Below are positions 25,444 to 33,260 of a stretch of DNA of 64,000 nt, one piece after another (position 1 is the first letter of the stretch; each line of letters starts with the position of its first letter). Position numbers and translations under genes: made by a program. The DNA is from Aulostomus chinensis (lineage: Eukaryota; Chordata; Actinopteri; Syngnathiformes; Aulostomidae), in the NCBI GenBank assembly GCA_037954235.1, contig JBBMOA010000012.1, forward strand, positions 9,296,144 to 9,360,143. The letters run 5' to 3'. Below the pieces are notes generated by a model. That model saw only the letters and a list, made by a program, of their open reading frames with translations. It ran no database searches and was not told where the DNA came from.

Positions 25444-25584
25444 GAGTTATTAATGTCCTCTTTTGTTCTTCTGCGTCTTCAGGATGAAGGCTGGTTGATG
25501 GGAATAAAGGAGGACGACTGGCTCCAGAACAAAGAAAATGCCATCAGAGGAGTCTTCCCTGAAAACTTCACCCAGAGGCTGTGA
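12564..25584 (+). CDS. bin1: bin1 (amphiphysin II) gene, whole coding span, 19 exons
   Basis: Bin1 is an N-BAR membrane-bending adaptor of endocytosis and muscle T-tubules. The exons listed separately join without a frame break to 639 codons plus TGA (608 without optional exon 7). Visible parts in order: amphipathic helix 0 and BAR domain (exons 1-10), including KLVDYDSARH and DLQEELPSLWNSRVGFYV; a Pro-rich/PKSPSK segment; a VPPPPKVTPSKE segment; a clathrin-box-like LLDMD; a small NWDSW motif; an acidic Ala/Asp/Glu region; and a C-terminal SH3 domain (HDYAANDTDELEMKASDVVLV, DEGWLMGIKEDDW, GVFPENFTQRL). Start MAELNLGKGLTAGK is close to known BIN1 N-termini. A recognisable exon 7 separates it from AMPH, and the SH3 domain separates it from BIN2. 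Teleosts carry two copies (bin1a, bin1b); I cannot say which this is. It converges on the minus-strand ihh gene 6.9 kb downstream. Confidence 0.95.
12651..14185 (+). other. bin1 intron 1
   Basis: A 1.5-kb intron. It holds a CA dinucleotide run at about 13298-13321 and otherwise unique sequence. I see no additional coding exon in it. Confidence 0.8.
14186..14266 (+). CDS. bin1: bin1 exon 2 (BAR)
   Basis: Acceptor gacag, donor gtgagg, 27 codons, phase 0. The product begins VLQKLGKADETKD, the near-invariant amphiphysin BAR helix 1 sequence, and ends INFNKQY where human BIN1 has QNFNKQL. Confidence 0.95.
14457..14511 (+). CDS. bin1: bin1 exon 3 (BAR)
   Basis: 55 bp between ttccag and gtgagc. 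It encodes AEGSKLQRDLRAYLEAVK and ends one base into the next codon (phase 1), as in the family. Confidence 0.95.
14621..14715 (+). CDS. bin1: bin1 exon 4 (BAR)
   Basis: 95 bp between ccctcag and gtcagg. It encodes AMHESSKNVQACLADMYEPDWYGKN and onward to IVE. The MYEPDW core is typical of BIN1/AMPH. Entered in phase 1 and left in phase 0. Confidence 0.95.
15015..15110 (+). CDS. bin1: bin1 exon 5 (BAR)
   Basis: Exactly 32 codons between gctgcag and gtaacc. The product runs from DCDVLWTDYHQKLVD to MDTYLGQFPDIK, one of the most conserved parts of the amphiphysin BAR domain. Confidence 0.96.
15186..15296 (+). CDS. bin1: bin1 exon 6 (BAR)
   Basis: 37 codons, phase 0, between ttcag and gtaatg. 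Encodes ARIAKRDRKLVDYDSARH followed by the basic HKTKKKDGGIKITK loop where optional exon 7 joins. Confidence 0.96.
15374..15466 (+). CDS. bin1: bin1 exon 7, optional 31-codon BAR insert
   Basis: 93 bp between ctccag and gtacac, phase 0 at both ends, so it can be included or skipped without a frame change. The product starts PASLLERATPGWAQG and ends LSRSQ, matching residue by residue the neuronally included exon 7 of mammalian BIN1 (PVSLLEKAAPQWCQG...LLRNQ), which modulates dynamin binding. Its presence is the best single argument for bin1 over amph. Tissue-specific inclusion is inferred from the mammalian gene. Confidence 0.88.
15633..15718 (+). CDS. bin1: bin1 exon 8 (BAR)
   Basis: 86 bp between tttttcag and gtgagc. 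Encodes AEEELERAQKVFEEINIDL and onward to PSLWN, ending in phase 2 inside a Ser codon, the usual position. Confidence 0.96.
15868..15943 (+). CDS. bin1: bin1 exon 9 (BAR)
   Basis: 76 bp between tctctag and gtgaga. Completes the split Ser codon and encodes RVGFYVSTFQSLAGFEEKFH to MSR, phase 0 at the end. The match to BIN1 [22 protein letters not shown] is close. Confidence 0.95.
15944..16874 (+). other. bin1 intron 9
   Basis: A 0.9-kb intron with no recognisable repeat or extra exon. Confidence 0.75.
16875..16930 (+). CDS. bin1: bin1 exon 10 (end of BAR domain)
   Basis: Encodes LDQDLYDVLEKLEDTDTS and two bases of the next codon. Two donors overlap here: CAG|gttggt at 16931 and TTG|gtgagc four bases later. 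Only the first keeps the frame, because the second would join phase 0 onto exon 11 and give TGG CAA AGA TGA. The exon is about nine codons shorter than human BIN1, which continues QHGSNTFTVKAQ after this point. Confidence 0.82.
16931..19534 (+). other. bin1 intron 10 (2.6 kb)
   Basis: In mammals this interval holds the muscle-specific polybasic phosphoinositide-binding exon. I found no short basic exon with good splice sites here. It contains a C-rich tract at about 17715-17776, a 26-base poly-A at 18811-18836 and otherwise unique sequence. Confidence 0.65.
19535..19604 (+). CDS. bin1: bin1 exon 11 (Pro/Ser linker)
   Basis: 70 bp between ttcattcag and gtaaca. Completes a Ser codon and encodes GKDETNHTLRPGG then PPPIPKSPSK, aligning with human NHEPEPAGG...LPKSPSQ. 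Ends in phase 0. A SINE-like insertion begins only 10 bases after its donor. Confidence 0.85.
19615..19835 (-). mobile_element. SINE-like element with 12-bp target-site duplication, internally deleted
   Basis: Flanked by direct repeats CACGACAGCATC at 19615-19626 and 19824-19835. Read on the minus strand it has a tRNA-like head (GCACGGTGGTGCAGTGG, then B-box GGTTCGAGCCC), then joins directly to TGTCCAGGGTGAACCCC and ends in a GGATGG tail. Compared with the copy at 51285 it lacks about 190 bp of the middle. A poly-G/C run lies inside. Confidence 0.8.
20220..20354 (+). CDS. bin1: bin1 exon 12 (PPPP/VTPSKE segment with Ala run)
   Basis: 45 codons, phase 0, between cgtctcag and gtgagt. Encodes LKPAVPPPPKVTPSKEMK, then ENIINLFD, eight alanines and PDISVTSPTE. 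It aligns with BIN1 PPVPPPPKHTPSKE...[20 protein letters not shown]. The FEDxF AP2-binding core is replaced by the alanine run, encoded by four GCCGCT hexamers at 20301-20324. Confidence 0.93.
20524..20607 (+). CDS. bin1: bin1 exon 13 (clathrin-box-like)
   Basis: 28 codons between ttatcag and gtggat. Encodes FDSPAVSSLLDMDLDSFGG and onward to SKVAQ. LLDMD fits the clathrin-box pattern L-hydrophobic-x-hydrophobic-acidic and lies where BIN1 has LLDLDFD. An alternative in-frame donor (AAG|gtcgca) nine bases upstream would drop VAQ. Confidence 0.87.
20608..21614 (+). other. bin1 intron 13
   Basis: One kb of unique AT-rich sequence. No other exon or clear repeat seen. Confidence 0.7.
21615..21635 (+). 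CDS. bin1: bin1 exon 14, 21-bp micro-exon with WDxW motif
   Basis: Seven codons, PANWDSW, between ccatag and a strong donor gtaagt, phase 0 at both ends. It sits exactly where human BIN1 has SIPWDLWEP and AMPH has PWDLW, the second clathrin terminal-domain motif. Its size, position, phase and motif agree, but at 21 bp it must remain a prediction. Confidence 0.7.
21636..23515 (+). other. bin1 intron 14
   Basis: A 1.9-kb intron with a GATGAT/GGTGAT-rich patch at about 22653-22700 and a poly-A run at 22969-22983. No further exon recognised. Confidence 0.7.
23516..23938 (+). CDS. bin1: bin1 exon 15, long acidic exon with four 20-aa repeats
   Basis: 141 codons, phase 0, between cccctcag and gtaacc. 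The product starts PEDSGAQEEEKTQK, then holds four tandem 20-residue units (23558-23797) of the form [H/R]YDP...W-x-D-D...PV, the fourth degenerate. It continues with an Asp/Glu/Ala tail ending DEEDQ. Splice sites and frame are clean. The acidic, low-complexity style fits the variable clathrin/AP2-binding (CLAP) region of BIN1/AMPH, but I recognise no human counterpart of the repeat. Confidence 0.85.
23558..23797 (+). repeat. coding minisatellite, 4 x 60 bp in bin1 exon 15
   Basis: Units at 23558, 23618, 23678 and 23738, each exactly 60 bp. The first three translate with conserved YDP, W and DD; the fourth keeps only the Trp and the terminal QPV. Confidence 0.9.
24472..24543 (+). CDS. bin1: bin1 exon 16 (Ala/Thr/Glu linker)
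   Basis: 24 codons between tggtcccag and gtgggt, phase 0. Encodes GESASTPAVTADEAATADEA and TEE. It is low-complexity and close in style to the BIN1 EASEVAGG...GETAASEAA region. It contains a small internal repeat, TADEAA. Confidence 0.75.
25123..25197 (+). CDS. bin1: bin1 exon 17 (linker into SH3)
   Basis: 25 codons between ctgtctag and gtaaaa. Starts TPAAVPESTAVASEPAE and ends MPPGFLFK, matching the LPPGFMFK that precedes the SH3 domain in BIN1. Confidence 0.9.
25285..25386 (+). CDS. bin1: bin1 exon 18 (SH3 first half)
   Basis: 34 codons. Begins VQVMHDYAANDTDELEMKAS with the ALYDY-like and DEL signatures of SH3 domains and ends FDNPEEQ. The acceptor, gcgctgaag, has a poor pyrimidine tract, but the join to exon 17 (FLFK|VQVMHDY) matches BIN1 FMFKVQAQHDY exactly in frame. 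A CA run starts just after the donor. Confidence 0.92.
25483..25584 (+). CDS. bin1: bin1 exon 19 (SH3 second half, stop)
   Basis: 33 codons plus TGA after acceptor cgtcttcag. DEGWLMGIKEDDWLQNK has the SH3 tryptophan, and RGVFPENFTQRL is the C-terminus with the PxNF ligand-groove residues. The 3' UTR follows; I could not fix its polyadenylation site. Confidence 0.96.
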   Translation, partial: DEGWLMGIKEDDWLQNKENAIRGVFPENFTQRL

Positions 25585-27825
25585 GAGTGGAGGATGGGAT
25601 GACCTTCCAGCTTCCTTCTTTATGTTTCCTTTTTCTTCCGTCATTCCTTCCCTTCCTTGCCCTGTATTGTTACTAGGACTTTGGCCATAGAAGCAGAGCT
25701 GTCAGAATCCGGGCTTGAATGCATTTCCGAGGTCTGATACACTGTGCTAAAAGTGGATCTCGGGTATTTTGCCAAAAGTTAAATTACAGGTATGAGCCAT
25801 TTCACAGGTCCCATGATACTGGATGAATATTGGAATGGGCACCTCTGCAGTGGCTTTTACTGTATTTGACCTTAGCTCCGCCTCCTTTTCTTGATCCTCC
25901 CTCCCATCAAAACCTTGGTCAATATTTGTCCAAGTTAAGCATCGGTTGTGATTGGAAGATAAAGAGAGAAAGCTCGGAGCTGGTCAGTGGCATTATATTA
26001 GTCGTGTCTCATTAAAACCTCTCCCACACACACTCACACGTACACACACACACACACACACACACACCACCACCATGACAAACCTATTTTGGTCCTTTTG
26101 TGTAGCATTGTCAGTTCTTCCTCTATGTGCCCATTATAATTTTAACTGTGACTGGCTCTAATTTAACTTGGATCAAAGTACGTGGCAGTAATGATCAAGC
26201 AGTTGGTGTCAAGGATTCCAACAGTTTAATGTATAATTTACTGATCTATAATCAATAATCACTCCTGGGCTTTCACAGGTGTCAAATTCTTGAGTAAATC
26301 CAGCCCAACGTGTAATTCCTACTTCACTTATTTAGGTGTTAAACAAGGGCCCTTGGTTATTGTATTAGTTTAGATTTCTCGGTGGTAGAAGTGGTAAATC
26401 CATGTTGTTAAAATCTGAATATATTCATATGCAGTTATCCGATTACAGGAATCCAGAAAAACGGTCTCAGAGTAAAAACTGTCATGTTTTCTTTTCAGTT
26501 GCAAGGTTATTAAATCAACTTTTACATTTATTTGAATCCAAATATGCATTAGCCAGGCTTGCTAAAAAGCTAGCCAACAAAGTACAAAAATGAAAAGCTG
26601 CTAAAGGTATTATAATAGTTAGTCAGATATATAGTTACACCCTAATTGAAATATGTCATGACTGAGCCAGCCTCATTCATTTTGAAGAAATGTGCCGAAA
26701 ACAATTCCTTCTGTTTGCATAATCAGATGCAGATAATTCAGAATATGCACCAGAGCAACTTCTTTTATTTTTGTATGCTGCCAAGCGACGAATACCTATA
26801 GCCTAGCGTCAACGTAATTGCCAACATGAGGATGTTACGGAGTGTTTTGTACTTCTGTCAGGTTCAAACTATCTCATATTCATTTAGACTCAAAAGAGAT
26901 TCCCGTTAACCTGTAGTAAGCGTGAGGGGAACGTGTATGTGCGGTTGTATGTGTGTTTGGAAACATAAATTCTTTATCTATAGGCTAATGTCACCGGACA
27001 ATATTACCGCCGCCTACCGGAGGAGGAGATGGTTCATTTTACACCAAGCTTTTTCTGACAGGTATTTGGGTCTTTTTCCATCCGGCTGGTATTACGGTTC
27101 CAGGTGTTAATGTGCATTTGTTGTGTATAAGTGTAATTTTGCCAAGCTGTGATGACAGTTACATATTCTATAAAGACATTCATATCTGTATGTGAGTTAC
27201 TGTGAGCATGCTGACTTCCCATGTATTGTTGTGTGAACACCCTTAATTTAAGACGATGATACTTGGATCACTTTGAAGGCAGTTTCTTTTTTTTAATTTT
27301 TAAATCATTCATTTTGTTAATCTTAGTAAAGGGGGGGGGGTGATGGGAAGTTTCATACTCCGTACATCATCCCTCTGTCCCCAGGTGACTTGTTTGTCCA
27401 TTAGCTTTGCCTCAAAGTGTTGCCAGTGTATCGTGGTCCAAAGAGAATTAAACACGATCATAAGGAGACGGGACACATAGAGACGAAGTTCAAACCACCA
27501 GACTCGGGTGGACAAAATCATTTTTACTAATTTAAACCCTTTCAGATGTGCATGAGGTTTTTTTCAATGTCAGGACGTCAGCTGCACATTTAGGTTAAAC
27601 CAATCACTTATCATATTTATTTTTTCAAATTTTTTGTATGACTCGTTTTACCTGGGTCTGGTTCTCTATCTGTCTTAAAGGATCAGTCTCCTGTGACGAG
27701 CTATGGGATAAGACAATTTCCAGTACCTAACTGACCAATATTAAAAAGAAGATGACTTAGAAGCTCTGCTTGCTTGCTGATCTTTTGTGACTCTTGTGTG
27801 AATTCAGTTTTGCCTTTTTGGGGGG
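25585..27825. other. bin1 3' UTR and convergent intergenic DNA
   Basis: Probably includes the bin1 3' UTR. A CA tract lies at about 26020-26066 and a poly-G at 27331-27340. ATTAAA hexamers occur, but none is clearly the poly-A signal. No coding exon seen. Confidence 0.5.
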
Positions 27826-27910
27826 TGGAAAGCTGAAGGTCCTGGGTTCGAGCCCCAGCTGGGATAGGTCCTCTATGTGTGGAGCTCGCATGCTATTCCC
27901 TTGTCTGCCT
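27826..27910 (+). mobile_element. 5' fragment of the same SINE-like family
   Basis: Keeps the B-box (GGGTTCGAGCCCCAGCTGG) and the following TGTGTGGAGCTCGCATGCTATTCCC-like stretch found in the 51285 copy; no tail or target duplication seen. Confidence 0.6.
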
Positions 27911-29995
27911 TTTTTTTTCTCGAGGTATCCTGTAGTATGAGTAGACGCATCGACATGAGACAGAAACGTGAAATAATTCTCTAAAAATGACATAAATCAT
28001 CATTCGTGTTGGATTATTTTCACAAGCTAAAGCTGCTCTATAAACCCTGCTTTTAAAGTATAAGAATTATGTTTTCATAATTTGATCAATTGCAGAGTAA
28101 TGTGTGTGTGAACCTTCATCAGGGACAGATCTATTCTTTAATAGCTTCATTTTTGAGTGTGGGGGTTAAATGTAGTACTTTGCGCAGTGACAACAAATAC
28201 TCCCCTTTTCTACCAAACTTTAAGGAGATGCTGTCATGCTAAACTCAACTACTTATCATACGAACGCAATCATGGTCCTGACAGTCCTGGATATTTATTC
28301 TTCTCACTGTCCTAACCTCTACAATTGTGCATTTTGCTCACAGGATGTTCCCTCTGCAGGTCCTAAAGTATCCAGAAGGGTGCGCTGTGCTCAAACAGTA
28401 ACTGTGCATCCTGGAAAATGAAAAAAAAAAAAAAAATCAGACATCAAAAGGAGGAAAGCTGCTGTCCGTGGTACTGAAACCAACCAGCAGCCCACCCTCC
28501 AACCACAGGATGCTGCATTCATGAGCTGAGCTCATCGGGCTTTTCATATAATAACATAATCATCAGAACCAATGTGTTGTGCAGTGATGGTAAAAACGGA
28601 GGACTCCATATAAACAACAGTGAAAGCAAAACTTGATTGCACTTGACATTAAATTTATTTTAGCTTTACTATGAACAGAGCAATGTCACTAAAGTGTTGC
28701 TTTGTTTTGTTTTGGAGGGCTGTGTGGCCCCTCCATGGACATAAATCTGGAAAAGAAAAGTTTTCTTTATGTCGCTATCAAAGAATCACAAGACAATGTG
28801 GTTTAAAAACAAAAGCTTTATATTCAACATACAAATTGTATGCACCAGAAAAATAATACATTTACACTGTTCTCCAAAAAATAGATCTTTAAATAGTTTC
28901 TCCAACAATAGCTCAATATACATATTTGACAAATCGTTGATAGAACAATGCCTTGGAGTTCTACTCAAGAGGTTTTGTCCTGAAAGGTCACGTAAAGTGA
29001 ACGGCATCTATTCAGCCACCCATCGCAAGATTGGATCTTTAGTTTTAAAAAAATCTGAATTTTTTTTTTTTGTACCTCTGCCACAGTTGATGTTTTAAAG
29101 ATGAGATTGAAAGAGAGAGAGAGAGAGAGATCATGCAAAGGAGAGCCATAAAAATAACTCTTAATATTTACAGGTCAAAATAACGGCTACATAACACGAT
29201 GCATAGCTTAAATACAGTAGTTTAATACAGCCTGAGTCTTGTGTATGTCCTAACTAGATGCTTTTGACCTGAAAATGAATTAAAAACATGTCACGAAATA
29301 CAACCGTATAAATAAAATACCTGACAAATTTGAAAATGTTTTAAGGAACCATAAAGAATTTATAAATGTCTTTGAGAGGAGACTGAAAACAGACGTCCAC
29401 TGATCAGTACTTCCAATTAAAAGAGAACTGCATGCACAGCAACATGAACCACCAAGTGCCAGATCATTCCCTGCCACAATCGAGGGCCTCATTCATGAGG
29501 AGTAAACACGATATAACCTTTTTTAGCTCTCTTGTTTCCAGCCCGTAGCTCCTGACATTTATAGCGTACCTCTGTCAGACACCCACACTTACAGACGACT
29601 CACGTTTCAAGGGGTACATTAAGGAGCAAGGATTTACTAGTCGCCACCAGACTTCGCTTCCTGCCTGTCTGACTAAACTGAGGGCTAAAAATGTCCTTGA
29701 CGGACAAATTTCATGAATATTTCATGAATCAGGCCACTTTTTTTTTGTCCTCTAATAATAAAGGTACAGCTAAACTGTGGGGCCAAATGATACACCTTGA
29801 CAATTTTGTCATGTTTTTAAGCAGACCAGTTCAAAGACTGTGCTCCAGCAAAATGAGGAGCAGGAGAAAGAGAGTATTTGAATAGTGTTCTGGTGAATAC
29901 TAGTTCCTGAGGCACACCTCAGACCTGATACGCAAACAACATACAGACCTCTACTGATAACATGTTGGATAAGGGGTTTGTCAAAAGATGTAAGC

Positions 29996-30281
29996 TGTTT
30001 TTGCTTGGGGGGGCAGCAGGTCTCAGAGGCAGAGTGGCTGTCTAGCAACCAAAAGGTTGCTGGTTCGATCCTCACTTCCCCCACTGGCCATGTCAAAGTA
30101 TCCTTGAGCAAGATACTGAACCCCTAATTGCTCCTGATGGCCCTGTGACAGACTGGTGACCTATCCAGGGTGAACCCCGCCTCTCGCTCAGTGTCAGCTG
30201 GGATAGACTCCACCCTCCCCCACCCCTGGCGAGCCTTAACGGATAAGAGGTATAGAAAATGGATGGGCAGATGTTTTTGCT
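29996..30281 (+). mobile_element. SINE-like element with 10-bp target-site duplication and a different head
   Basis: Direct repeats TGTTTTTGCT at 29996-30005 and 30272-30281 bound a 266-bp insert. Its head has an A/B-box-like arrangement (GCAGAGTGGC...GGTTCGATCC) and the tail shares GGTGAACCCCGCCTCTC, GATAGACTCCA and AGAAAATGGATGG with the 51285 element. This suggests two SINE families with one shared 3' part. Confidence 0.75.
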
Positions 30282-30569
30282 CACTAACTGGGACATCATG
30301 CTCCCATTACCCTTACCTGGGATCCTGACATGAAAATTCCAGGACGGCCACATTGACACTATTCTGTTCTCAGAATGTTTACTGCAGATGAAAAGGTAAA
30401 AGCCATGAATGACAACAGATCTATTTACAACACGTGGAGCATCTCAGAACGTGTGCTGAGTGAATGTGTGGACCAGCAAGCAGATGTTCTGATATTTCTC
30501 TGAGTCATTTAGTTCCAGACCACCACAATAACCTCAGTAGCATAGAAACCAGGTGCGTCTGGTAAGAAC

Positions 30570-31030
30570 ATTTGCCATCAGGTTGCCTGGACCTCCAGTT
30601 GTGCAGAAGTGCTTTGACAAGGTCATCAGGTGCCCCAGGTGACTGGATCCATTACCACCAAAGTTATCTGTGGAGGAGGCAATATTCTCCTCTCTGCACA
30701 GAAAAAAACTCAAATATACTGCCGTTCAGTATTACTGTTTCACAGAAACTTCCCCTACTCTGCTACAATACGTTGATCCATCACTGGAGGCTGCGATAAG
30801 GCGATTTCAGCAAAGAACCTCCTGGAAGCCCACCAAGGCTCAGTGCTCAGCCCACTGCAATTCTAAAACAACCGTACCACCAGATTACGAGGGAACCAGT
30901 TTAACCCAGAACCTCCATAGAGTGCAGAGCATCAAGTTCCTTGGAGTTCAAATCTCAGACAACTCATCTGGTCAAATACGTGTGAGTTGTCAAAGGGACG
31001 TGCTGCCGACTTGCACCCAACATATCTAAG
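30570..31030 (+). pseudogene. possible retroelement reverse-transcriptase relic
   Basis: One frame ends RVQSIKFLGVQISDNSSG, like the KFLGVxISDDLSW motif near the C-terminus of fish LINE reverse transcriptases. The rest is too decayed to align by eye. Weak. Confidence 0.3.
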
Positions 31031-31629
31031 GATGCCAGGCTCAGGGTCTATAAATGTTGGTAGATCCTTGATTAATGTTTCGTCTGCTTTGTTTAACATT
31101 CTTGAACCTTGATCCCAGAGAATTGTTCTCTCATTTTGCAGTAAACTTGATCTGAAAATGTCCAGTTAAATATCCATGTTATCATTTATAACTTATATAG
31201 CAGTCTGACCGAAGAATCTGTGGATTTACTGTGATGAGAGTAAACACTGCAAAGTTCATTTGTACTTCTTTTTTTACTTCATAACAACTGTATAAATAAA
31301 AAAAATGTACATGTAGAGTTTTTAAATCACACCTTGTTCACTGCATTCTGCCCGTTCCCTCCGTTCTGTCTGTTCTTCCTCCTGCTGATGTGCTCTTCAC
31401 TCATCGAAACCTTCCCTCCAATGCCTGGAGCTCTCAGGAGAACTCATGAAAGCTATCAGTATGTCTCAGCGTGATCTTAAGATACTCAAGTGCTGAAGAT
31501 TTAAATACAGTACAAAGGAATAACGAACCCTGATTATTAACTGTCCTATTTGCTGTTTTTTTTTCTATAAAAAGGAAATTCTTTTAAATCACAGTCCTTG
31601 TTTGTGACCTCTAAATTATGAGGAAGGTG

Positions 31630-32140
31630 TCAACTTTTAGGGAAAAGCACTTGTTTGCCATCCTCCCCAGAGCCAGACAAGAGGATGGACACCCTTCTCT
31701 CCTCTGTGTGTGCATTAGGGAGCTGAGACCCACAGAGTCCCGCTGAATGTTAGTTAGCTTAGCGCAATGAATGGTAGTAGATGGGAAATGTTAGCATACC
31801 CTAGTCACAAGTCATCATATATATCAGATTCAAGATCTTGGTTCAAAATCAGTCAGGGAAGTTTTGCCAGCAAAGTATCTGACTCTAAAACTACTAATTC
31901 TTGTGATTTGAAATTAGTATTTCATAACAAGTGTTATGCGCTATGGTAGTTATATGAATGCAGGCAATGACTGTTTGGGAGAAAAGTGTATCTGATGGCT
32001 TTTGACAGAGATATGCTAACACTTCCCCTCCACTAACATTCACTCTGCTAAGCTAACTAGCAGCCAACTGGACCCTGTAGGTCTCAGCTCCTGGCTCTGG
32101 AGAGGATGGCAAATGAGCCGATTTCACAAAAAGTTCAATT
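31630..32140. repeat. foldback element, about 500 bp
   Basis: The left arm (TTTGCCATCCTC, CCAGAGCCAG, GGAGCTGAGACC, AGTTAGCTTAGC, TGTTAGCATA) recurs in inverse order and orientation on the right up to GAGGATGGCAAA at 32102. The left arm carries an extra roughly 40-bp insert. This is the shape of a MITE or foldback transposon. Confidence 0.7.
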
Positions 32141-32523
32141 GTTCCTTTTAACTTTTGAAACTTGTGTTAACTTTTAACTTGTGAAATTGAATCTCTACAT
32201 TTCAGACAGGGGAGATGCTTGATGTTAGTATCGCTCACGGCAAGTTAAGTTTACCAAGTACTTGTCTGTCTTATCCTTGTCTGCTGGCTTGAATGAAACT
32301 GAAATTTTATAAATAAACTGTTCTCCACTTTCTCTTTTGGTCTCTGGCACATTTTGCATGTGCTACAGCAAATACAGGCAAGTAGAGTTAGTAAAAACAC
32401 ATATACAGTATTAATAGTTGTCTTGTTGGCCCCTCTTGTGTACAGAAAGAAAGCTCTTTCCTGTGCTTTGGTGTTCCTGAATACAGGCGGGTGGATGACA
32501 TCATCCATGTGTCTCTGGGATTT

Positions 32524-33260
32524 CTAAGTCAGTCTTTGCTCCATTCCAAGCGGGTGGAAGCGTTCCCTGTCCAGCAGCATCGCCCCCAGCTTCTGTAGAA
32601 GCCAGGAGTAACAGTGCAGTCCATCAGCCTGCGGTTCTGAAGGACCCATCAGGCTGTAGAAGAAGCGCAGTGGGGCCACAACCCAGTGAGCCAAAAGGTG
32701 ATCGTCCACAGCAGCATAACAGGATGCCAGTACGCTGTTCACCACTACAGACCCGTGCTGGGTTAGGGGGGCGTATAACCCAGTGCTCCTCTGCTCCTCT
32801 ACAAAGGTCACGACGGAGAGAGTTGTCCCTTCCCCTTGTGATGTTAGTACACACTGTCCTGGCTGGACCTCACTGGCAAAAACTGTCCTCAGACCTGCTT
32901 CCCAGCTTGGCCTGCCTTCGTTTCCAGGGTCCACAAACGGCCCTTTAGCTGTCTCTTCCCACCGAGGCTTCGTCAGTCCAGCAGTGCAGTCTGTGACAAA
33001 AACAAGGTGTGCCGCTGTGAGTGTGATATTATGTCCCGTGTTGGTGCTGATGAGGGTGAAGGTCTTTGAGACATTGGGCTGGAGATCCAAAAAGGATAAC
33101 ACCGGGCTGTACAGAAGCGGGCCGCGGCCATCTGCCGACGAGGATGCCAGAACTCGGTCACCGGGTTGAAGGTCACGCATCTGTTTGGTAGCTCCGCCCT
33201 CCAGGGTGACCTGAGCATCACCTGGGAAGCAACCCCCTGTTTTGGCTGCCACGGAATGTT
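32524..33260 (-). CDS. ihh: ihh exon 3 (autocleavage site and Hint domain, stop)
   Basis: 737 bp after acceptor ttctccag. The frame runs from EHSVAAKTGGCFPGDAQ to FHPLGMEQRLT and TAG. Visible Hint marks: catalytic Cys in GGCFPG, PGDRVLA, the TAAH block, GLYAPLTQHGSVVV and NSVLASCYA. The roughly 235-residue length is that of Ihh and shorter than Shh. Confidence 0.96.
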
